Origin: Cephalotrichum gorgonifer
Lineage: Eukaryota; Ascomycota; Sordariomycetes; Microascales; Microascaceae
DNA length: 64,000 nt
NCBI GenBank assembly: GCA_900312665.1
Contig: ONZQ02000002.1
Coordinates: 186,001-250,000 of the forward strand
Reading direction: 5' to 3'
Part shown: in pieces, positions 55,934 through 64,000 of the stretch
Layout: each line of letters begins with the position of its first letter
How positions within the stretch are numbered: position 1 is the stretch's first letter
Notes under the pieces: generated by a model
Told to the model about the DNA's origin: nothing
Databases searched by the model: none
What the model saw: only the letters and a program-made list of their open reading frames with translations
Translations under genes and position numbers: made by a program

Positions 55934-57985
55934 ATGTCTAATCCTCCATCCCGCCTTAAGTCCATCCTCGGCCATCTCCTCCCAAGCTCTCCCCCTGCCT
56001 CCTCCACACAGCCTCCCCACATTCACCACCTCTCTCCAACCTTCTTCCTGCCCCGCGCTGCCTCCATCGAGCCCGACGCGAAAGCCATCCACCACGTCAC
56101 CTCCAATGGCAAGCCCCTAAGCCGCACATACCGCGAATTCGCCGATCGCGCCCGCGGCCTCGGGTACTATCTTCTCAAGCACGGCTTCCGCCGGGTCGGT
56201 ATCCTATCCACCAACACTCCCGCTTTCCTCGAGTCGATTTACGGTATTGGCGCGGCGGGAGCGGTATCCGTACCGGTCAACTATCGGCTATCGGCGGAGG
56301 ATGTAGCGTATATCTTAGACTTCGCGGATGTAGACTGTGTAATTGCAGACCACGAGTTCGTCTCCTTGCTGGACGTGTTCAAGAAGGGCCATCCGAATGT
56401 GCACGTCTTGGTTGACTTGGTGAGTTCGCCTTCATCCACTGCGTCTCCTTTTGCTTCATACTTGCCACTATCGTGCCCTATGCCGCGGACCTTCCTATCC
56501 GTCCGTGTCTCCTCCTTACTCACGAAATATAAAAATTCTAGGATACCGATGCTGTTGAAGGAGCCTTTGACGAGGCTATCCTCGAGGGCCTTCAGTATGA
56601 CAACGCACAAGGGAACCACGGATGGGGTGGTCTCTCAACACAATGTGCTAATGAGGACGACATGATTTCCATCCCCTTCACCTCCGGGACGACGTCTCGT
56701 CCCAAAGGTGTCATTTACACCCACCGCGGCGCATACCTAGCCACCCTCGCAAACGTCGTAGAGTCGAATTTAAATGTTGATGGGGGACGGTGTAAATATC
56801 TATGGACTCTTCCCATGCATGTTTCCTCATCCCTCCCCCCCGATTCCTCCGCGCATTTCGTTAGACTGACCAACAACTCAGGTTCCACGCCGTGGGGTGG
56901 ACGTTTCCCTGGTCCGTATGTGCTGTCAGGGGCACACATATCTGCCTCCGCAAGATCGACTACCCTCTCATATGGAAGCTCCTAAAGGAAGAGGGTGTAA
57001 CACACTTCTGCGCCGCACCCACTGTCAACACGCTGCTCTGCTCCTCCGATAAGGCTGAGAAACTCCCGAGGCCCGTCAAAGTTACCGTCGCGGCCAGTCC
57101 ACCGACCGCTCACCTTTTCGAGGAGATGGTCGGTCCTCCTCCACCTTCGAAGATTTTCTGTCTTCTGTTAAGTACTGACAGTATACAGGCCAGTCTCAAT
57201 CTCATGCCCCGTCATGTCTACGGCCTCACAGAATCCTATGGCCCTCTAACCATCTCTTACGAGCTCCCGGAGTGGGACTCCCTCCCCCCCAAAGAGAAAT
57301 ACGCCAAGCTAGCTCGGCAGGGCCACGGCTTTCTCACAAGCCTTCCGGCGCGCGTTATCAAGACGCGGTTCGATGAGGATGATGGCCACAACACCTCCGA
57401 TGAGGATGTCCTGGTAGATGTGGAGAAGAACGGCAAGGAGATCGGCGAAATTGTATTTTTCGGGAACATATGCGCGAAGGGATACTACAAAGATCCCGAG
57501 GCAACGAAGAAGTTGTTTGCCGGCGGCGGGTTGAGGACGGGGGATCTAGCGGTCTGGCATTCGGATGGGAGCATTCAGATCCTGGACCGGGCGAAAGACG
57601 TCATCATATCTGGTAAGTTCCCCCCGCTCCCATCTCCTATTACACATTACCTCTCGTAGCCTCCAGTACCTGTACTGACGAACTAGGCGGCGAAAACATA
57701 TCATCCGTAGCCCTCGAGTCGCTCCTAGCGGGGCATCCCGCCATCCTCGAGGCCGCCGTCGTCGCCGTGAAGGACGAGAAATGGGGCGAGCGCCCCAAGG
57801 CGTACGTCACCGCACGAGACCCTTCGTCACCGCCCGTTCCGGCGGATATCATCGCGTGGGCGAAGTTGACTGGGCAAGGGTTCATGGTCCCTAAGGAGGT
57901 GGAGGTCCTGACTGAGCTTCCGAAGACCAGCACGGGAAAGATTAGGAAGAATGTGCTTAGGGAGTGGGCGAAGGGAAATAAATAG
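55934..57985 (+). CDS. AMP-dependent acyl-CoA synthetase
   Basis: Five exons (55934-56419, 56542-56816, 56882-57128, 57189-57612, 57687-57985) give 576 residues. The ANL superfamily activates a carboxylic acid as an acyl-adenylate, then forms the CoA thioester. Visible motifs are the P-loop PFTSGTTSRPKG (residues 207-218), LPMFHAVGWTFPW, VYGLTESYGP, the hinge region LRTGDLAVWHSDGSIQILDRAKDVIIS-GGENIS, and the catalytic lysine in KTSTGKIRK. The wording is close to the fungal and plant AAE-type group that acts on medium- or short-chain fatty acids. The C-terminus (AKGNK) is not a PTS1, so peroxisomal targeting is not evident. The second intron (56817-56881) has a GC donor (GCATGT); it is the only choice that yields PMFHAVGW. 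The substrate is unknown. There are no neighbouring biosynthetic genes. Confidence 0.93.
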
Positions 57986-58432
57986 TTCTGGACCTACCGT
58001 CGACCATTTCTGATTTGGCTGGTTTTCCTATAGCCGCACGTCGAGCGTAAACATGCAACTAGTCGGAGATACTAGGGTAAATTTCTTCGGATTTACAAAG
58101 AAATAACATGACTATTTCACGGAGTATCGTCCAAGACATAGAGGGTTTTAGAGATGGGATGTCGTTTTTCGGGAGATACATGGTATGAAAGTGCGTACAC
58201 CTAGCATTATAGCTCCCCCCGGAGTTCGAAACCTGGTCATAAAGGAAAAGAAGAAAACGAGGCAAGAGAAAACATGATGGCAGAAAGAGAGAAAGAGAGA
58301 GAGAGGAAACAGCGTGAAATATTTACTGCTTTTCCTAAGAAACACCCAAATCCCGTTCGGAACTGAAAAGCGGAATGGGAATAAGGAGAAGGAGGAGGAG
58401 AAGGAAGGAGCAGATGAAGGATAAATGACCCC
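57986..58432. other. convergent 3' flanks
   Basis: Sequence between the stop codons of the synthetase and the GPI-anchored protein. Purine-rich runs (58275-58305, 58380-58410) but no gene. Confidence 0.6.
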
Positions 58433-61400
58433 CTACAAGACCAGGAACACAACAGCACCAAAGACGACGGCCGCCACTGCCATTGTGCCGGCCCTGGCAC
58501 CCTTCATGCCCTCACCGCTAGCCGTCTCGTGCGCGCCGGACGTCTCTGCCGATGGAGACGTCCTCTCCGGGGCTTCAGAGGAAGAGGTATGACCGGGGTG
58601 TCCCTTGGCCGTCTCCCCACCGTGGGTTCCGTTCGCGGAGGCGGTCTCGAAGGAGTCCGGGGGACCGCAGGCGGGACCGGGTTCGCTACTGATGATCGAT
58701 GTTGGGACCGGGGCGCCGTAGGGCGACAGATGCGGGCAGCCCTTGATTCCTTCATAAGACGTTGGGACGGGGGCCGCATCGAAGGACGTCGTCCTACTCG
58801 TAGTGCTCGTCACTTCTGTTGTGCTTAGGATCTTTGCGGTGGTGTCCTCTGGATTTTCAAGGGCGGAGATGGCAGGAGAGCTAGGGGCTGCGGTGTTGGC
58901 GATGGGGCCTTGGGTTTCCGTAGAGGATTGGTGAGGGATAACAATGGTCTTGAAGCTCGACTCGGAAGATGATGGGCTAAAATTTGCGGTTAGAAATGGA
59001 CTTTATTGTATGTGGGCGGGGGTAACGGAGCCTTACTTCTGGACTGTGGGCGACTCTTGTATTATGGAGCTCGGCATCCCGCCACAGACGTTGCATCCGG
59101 TATAAATCTTGGAGCTTGGTTCCTCAGGTTGGGGAACTGCACCCGCGGTTGCCACCGTCTCACCAGGCGCCCCGGCGGTACTGCTGGATGGCACCTCGGC
59201 GGTATCGCTATAACTATTAGTTATGGACGGGACACAAATAGGACTGGGTTAGACTTACGTCTCAGCCGGCCCAAAGCACGCCTCTGCCGTGCGGGTCTCA
59301 GAGATGATGGCGGCGGTAACGTCCCCGAAGGATGCCGAAGGCACGGGTAACGAATAAGAGCCTGCCGAAGTGGCGTTCAACCTGCTGAGAGGCTCCGGCG
59401 AGCTGGTCGTCCCTACCGCGGACAAGGTCGGGCCTTCATCCTCACTGGCTCCGTCGAGGCTCGTGGGAGCCGAGAGAGGCGGGAGCAGTGGCAAGAGTGT
59501 GGCCGTACCGGTGACCCCCGTCCCGATGATAGTGTTGGTCGTGACGGGGAGGGGGACCGTCGCCGATAGTGCTGACGTGTTGAAACTGCTTGTTCCTGGG
59601 CTTGGGAACGGCGGTATCACCGAAGTGGGAACAATGGGAGGGAAGGGGATGACCGAGGTGAGATGGATGACTGAGGTAGGGCCCGTCGGTAGCACGGGCG
59701 AAGTAGCCGACACGTTAGCGCCCGATGTGGTCACGTCGGTGTCGGGCGTGGATGCGCCAGTACCTACGCCGGCGGTACCGAGTGTGGTGGCTCCGGTGTC
59801 GGGGAATCCTGTAGCGTTGGGGAAGAACGGCCCAGTGGGAGTCAAGGGTCCGGGGAAGGGAACTGTAAGCTGTCCCTCCGGGGCGGTGCCCGACACGGTC
59901 TGCCTCATGACATCCCTCTGCATTATAGCCAGTTCCATCGCAGGCCCGGACTCATCCTCGTCCCACTCGTCGGGGAAGTCCACGACGGAGTCGGCATCGC
60001 CGATATCATACGTTTGGTTGGATTGATACTCGGCGGAAAACATCTGTCCGCTGCTCCTCTGGAATCCATACCCGAGGGAATCCACGCCTCGCACGACGAC
60101 GTAAAAGTCGCCCTCGGGGAGTTTGGTGACCCCGAAGAAGGTATTCCGGTCCGCGTATCCCGGGCTCACCTGGGGATCAAGCCCGGGCGTCATGGAGAGC
60201 TCCGTCTCGTCTCCAGTGTCAGCGTCGACGAGGAGCCACAACACCAGGGTGGACTCGGTTTGAAACAGGCCGTAGACCTCGCCCACGATGCCTATCTCCG
60301 TATCGGCAATGAAAGGCGTTTGCAGGACGCGAAAGTATCCCTCGTGGCCCTCGAACCCCCCAGCCTGGACGAAAGAGACATCAACGAGCTGGATCGAGCT
60401 ACGGCCCTTGACGGTGAGGCAGTAGTCCAGGGTTGACCCCTCGCCAAACGTGAAGCCCCACTCGCCGGGCGTCGGGGCGTCGATATTCCAGACCGCCCTG
60501 TAGTTAGTGCCGTCCACGATACGGACTGCGGGCTCAAAGCCGCTTTCTTCCTGGTTGTAAAAGCGGACGCTCGTCTTGAGACTTGTGTTGGTATCCAGGG
60601 CGGTCCAGTCTGCTGTGATGAGGAGCTTGTCCATGGTTCCGTCGACGAGGAATCTGGTCTCCCCATTCGAACTCGAGTTCACGTAGGTGTTCATCTGGAT
60701 AATTCCCAGTCCCGAGGGTACTTCGAGGGCGCCGTCCCGGGGGAAGGCGAGGGTCTGTCGACTCTCCATTAGTATGTAGTCGCCGTTTGAGAGTTCGGCG
60801 ATGTTCTTGCTCAGGGTGAACTTCTGGTTGTCAAGACACCCAGTGTCTAGTTGCAGGATGGTGACTACCACAGGGTAGTCAACTAGGAATTGGAACAGCT
60901 CGCCTTCAGTGGCGCCGTCCTTCTTGAATTCCCGACCCACCACCAGAACGAGCTCGCCCCCGACGCTGAGCTGCTCCATGGCGCGAAGAACGAGGTCGAG
61001 GTTAATCCCCTGACAAATCACCTCGCCTTCAAACTCGGCTCCCCCAATCACGGCATCTTGAAGGCCATTGAGTTTCTCCGATGCTTCGCCCGCGTACGAA
61101 CGAGGAAACCACTCATAAGGGCCCTGGGTGGCAGCCAGGAGGCCCACAGTGGTGTACGGGACCCCTCTGTTCGCTTGAGGGTTGTTCTCATACATCGAAT
61201 GGTACATGTCGCCGAGCGTTTCTACAGCATTGTCCCAATTGGGCGACGTGAAGGCCACAGGGTCGACGAGAACCATTGAGTCCAAGCCGATCCCGAACAG
61301 ATGTTGGAGTTGCCTGTCCGTCACGTACTCTGCAAAACCGAGCATGAAGTTTTCCGAGGCCTCTTTGGCGAGCTCTACTGCCCGTAGGTGCAGATCTAAT

Positions 61401-62207
61401 TCACCTGAATCTTGTGGGGGGGACCCGAGACTGTGCGGTTGCACGCGTCTCTTCTGTTTGCCTTCGCCCTCCGTAGTAGGTCTACGCCAGCCTTCTTGCA
61501 CCATTGATCAGCGCCATCTTTCTTGGTCAACGGGTTTGAATCTAGGGAGCGCTACACACCTCGACTCTGGGCGATCATGTCATGGCCCGATTCTTCCCAG
61601 GCGTGCCAACGAGCTTGGGGCTCATTGCGGCTCAGTGTGCTCTGTGAAAGGAGATCCTGCCTCCGCATTCGATCCAACTCGCCACCGCCGTGCTCGGCCC
61701 CAGCCGCGTCACTATCCACGTTAGTTAACACATCCCAGGTCTACACCAACTACTCTCTCCTAACACAAAGGCCACGAACCTGTAAGCGAAGTAATCCTGG
61801 ACAAGGTGTAGTGCATTACCGAGGTTGATTCTCGCGCCAAATGTATTACCCTCTACCACATGCTTCACGGCAGCCGCCTTCAAACCTTCCAGAAGCTTGG
61901 ATGACTCGGCGTCGGACTCCCCGTCGAAATGCCACACGCCGAAAGGGTAAGACCAGTCGGTCTCGGCGTTCGACTGCACGATGGCCGTCCGCGCGTCGAG
62001 CATGCCCCGCGAGAACGGCACCCCATGGGCGCCCTCGAAGGCACTGACCACGGTAGGGAATAGGGCGCTCATGACAAAGTCGAGGACGTCTTCGGTCATC
62101 TGCTCATGGGAGATACCCGGAGTCATGGAGAGGTTGGCGCGGAACTTGGTAGGGTAGAAGGCCATGGCGGCGAGGGGGCCCAGGAGGGCCAGGAGTGGGA
62201 TGCGCAT
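58433..62207 (-). CDS. secreted GPI-anchored protein, VWA7-like architecture
   Basis: Five exons (62207-61780, 61711-61560, 61404-59259, 59207-59037, 58976-58433) give 1146 residues in one closed frame. Residues 1-16 are a signal peptide (MRIPLLALLGPLAAMA). The first 145 residues (GISHEQMTEDVLDFV, NLGNALHLVQDYFAYS) resemble the helical N-terminal domain of VWA7-like proteins, where LHxxQDFYSHS is typical. The middle (FGIGLDSMVLVD to about residue 450) could be a degenerate von Willebrand A fold; its MIDAS residues are not obvious. Beta-rich segments follow (about 450-700), then about 400 Ser/Thr/Pro-rich residues. The C-terminus (GEGMKGARAG then a hydrophobic tail MAVAAVVFGAVVFLVL) fits a GPI signal. 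It is therefore a probable cell-surface or wall protein. The family name is by resemblance; coding and topology are better supported than function. Confidence 0.75.
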
Positions 62208-63893
62208 TGTACTTCGTCAAGGAAGGCAGATGTGTGGGGAAGGAGGATTGGACGGGGGCACAAAGATTAGTAGAAGATGGGGATGTAGCGAGCGACGGTA
62301 GGTTTGGCTTGGCTGTTAGTTAGAGAAGAAACCAATGTCCCGTAAGCTGGAGGAGGGAATGGAGAGTGGACGGCTATCGCTTCGTTTCCGCCTCGCCTTT
62401 TCCGAGCGTGGAATTAAGAGCTCGTGGAGAAGGAAAAAGAGACATGCGTGTAATATATAATCCCATCACCCTGCTCCCCTTCCCCTCCTTACCTGCCCGC
62501 TCAATGATGGCGCTCATCAGATGAGCCGAAACGAGGTATGGACGGGTGTAACAGCCACAGGCTATCACCCTCCCCACTACCTCCTCTCATCGATGGATCA
62601 CGGCGTCCGAAATGAGGCAAACCCCTGTCCTAGGAGCCGAGGAGTGACAATCCAAAGTCCCAACCTACCGGACACACCGCCAAAGACTCATCGTGAACTA
62701 CTCACCACCTCTCCCCCGGCTCATCTTCCACCTACCTCATCTGGATCGCACAGCTTCTCCCCCATCCAGGAAACGTAGCCACGCAAGGCCCCTGCCTGTC
62801 GTCCAAGATACAGTCGCTATCCCTCGCATGATACAGCCGACACGAGCAGAGCCCCGCAATGGGGACGAGAACTGCGTCAACCTGGCGCGGGAGCCGGTCG
62901 CCGGAAGCTGGCCGCTAAGATCCGGGTCCTCGAATGGGCCGCCGCTGAAGGGCTGCTACCGCCTTCCGGAGCTCGGGGTACACACGTCTGAGGGGGGGGG
63001 GGTAGCTGGACTTCGAGGAAATGAACAGGTAACGGTGCCACGAACTTGGCGAGGCGGGAAGACGTTACTCCCGTTGGGGGGGAACGGCTGCCGTGTGCCG
63101 CCCCTGAAACAGCGGAACTTCGTATACTGTCGATGCCAGACTTGGAAATTGAAAGGTGGCGTGGAATCGAAAAGGGACTAAAAGTTCACTTACGAAACCA
63201 GTTAAGCCTCGAAAGGTGTTTGTCCAGTTCATGTCAGGTACCCGCGTTTTTGCCGTTGTCGTGCACCCTTTTGCCGAGAACACGACGGAACACCCTCTGA
63301 CGGAGTGTCCGCCGTGGCCGAGTTACCACCACTCCATACCACCACCATGCCACCACGTCAAGGCTATTCGCGTACGAATACTGTTAAGGGTGAGGGGATA
63401 ATGAAATTGATTCCGCCCCTAAGTACTAAGGGCGATCCACCACAAACGCCATCCTGTCAATATAGCGCCGAAACAAACAGAAAAATAATAGGAGCCTCCC
63501 TGTATCCGGCAATTCTTCCCATCCCAATCCATCACATGCCTTTGCCCCCAACGCCAAGAGAGAATGAACAAGTACATAGAGCGCAAGAATCGCACCAGCC
63601 ACCCCGGCTCCAAGTACCGTCGCGAGTCGTGGCGAGGCAACCGGCCGACTACCTTCGATCAAGGAGCCAAGGTATCAAACTGTCCGGACGAAATGACAAG
63701 GGTATTAACTATGCTCCGAAGGAAAATAACGTCAAAGAGTCAAGGAAATAAAATCAGAAGTCGATGCCGGCGAACGACGTTGGAGGGCGCGTGTCATAGT
63801 GTCGAGCGCAAGTAGCGTAACTGTCCATGTATCAGACTACCCCCGAGGGTACTCGAACAAGTGTCACTGTTGATTACCTACCCAGGAAGAGAC
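62208..63893. other. intergenic region upstream of the GPI-anchored protein gene
   Basis: About 1.7 kb. Promoter of the GPI-anchored protein on the left and 3' flank of the edge gene on the right. A short minus-strand frame (63662-63426) has one hydrophobic segment but no other support. No gene called. Confidence 0.5.
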
Positions 63894-64000
63894 CTAAGCA
63901 TTGGGTGTTGAGGTTTCAACAGTGGCATCGGCCTTCCCAGCGGGGTCATCGATTCCGTGTTCTTGGATGGTTCGCTTGTATACGTCGATCTGCTCGTATA
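63894..64000 (-). CDS. C-terminal end of an unidentified protein (partial)
   Basis: The minus-strand frame entering from the right edge reads YEQIDVYKRTIQEHGIDDP, then ADATVETSTPNA, then a TAG stop at 63894-63896. It is hydrophilic and acidic, like the cytosolic tail of a membrane transporter or a disordered C-terminus. Only 34 residues are inside the window, so the family cannot be named and the frame could even be fortuitous. Confidence 0.4.
   Translation of the reverse strand, partial: YEQIDVYKRTIQEHGIDDPAGKADATVETSTPNA

Overview
The window looks like nuclear DNA of a filamentous ascomycete (Pezizomycotina, most likely Sordariomycetes). The evidence is short introns (about 50-200 nt, GTANGT-type donors, CTAAC or CTGAC branch sites, YAG acceptors), a Zn(II)2Cys6 transcription factor, a STE3-type pheromone receptor, fungal families (Erf4, DUF2235, GH30, DUF4203) and pyrimidine-rich leaders. 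I see no CRISPR array, rRNA, convincing tRNA or intact transposon. All gene models were assembled by hand from splice signals and reading-frame continuity, without any database search. Frame arithmetic was checked for every complete gene.

Left third (1-23.6 kb). A partial GDSL esterase lies at the left edge (-). It is followed by a secreted GH30 galactanase-like enzyme (-), a Zn2Cys6 regulator (-), 5-aminolevulinate synthase (+, heme synthesis), a small basic ORF (-), a large SNF2 chromatin-remodelling ATPase of the ARIP4/RAD54-like group (-), glutathione synthetase (+) and a mitochondrial single-strand DNA-binding protein (-). SNF2 and glutathione synthetase share a divergent promoter region.

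Middle (26-46.6 kb). The STE3-type a-factor receptor (+) runs toward Erf4 (-), a subunit of the Ras palmitoyltransferase. A roughly 9 kb gene-poor stretch, rich in TACTTGTA/TACAAGTA-like words, follows. Then come a seven-TM DUF4203 protein with a very long disordered tail (+), a DUF924 protein (-) and a GFA/CENP-V-fold protein (+).

Right third (49.8-64 kb). This holds a cytosolic GH1 beta-glucosidase (+), a DUF2235 alpha/beta hydrolase (-), an AMP-dependent acyl-CoA synthetase (+), a large secreted GPI-anchored VWA7-like protein (-) and the 3' end of an unidentified gene at the right edge (-).

The genes are mostly housekeeping or ordinary accessory functions, and no biosynthetic cluster is evident. 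The most unusual points concern gene structure. There is a probable AT-AC intron in the DUF2235 gene and a GC-AG intron in the acyl-CoA synthetase. A hidden last exon extends the SNF2 protein. About 297 codons of in-frame sequence lie upstream of the first methionine of Erf4. The five-exon GPI-anchored protein has no continuous ORF that would reveal it.
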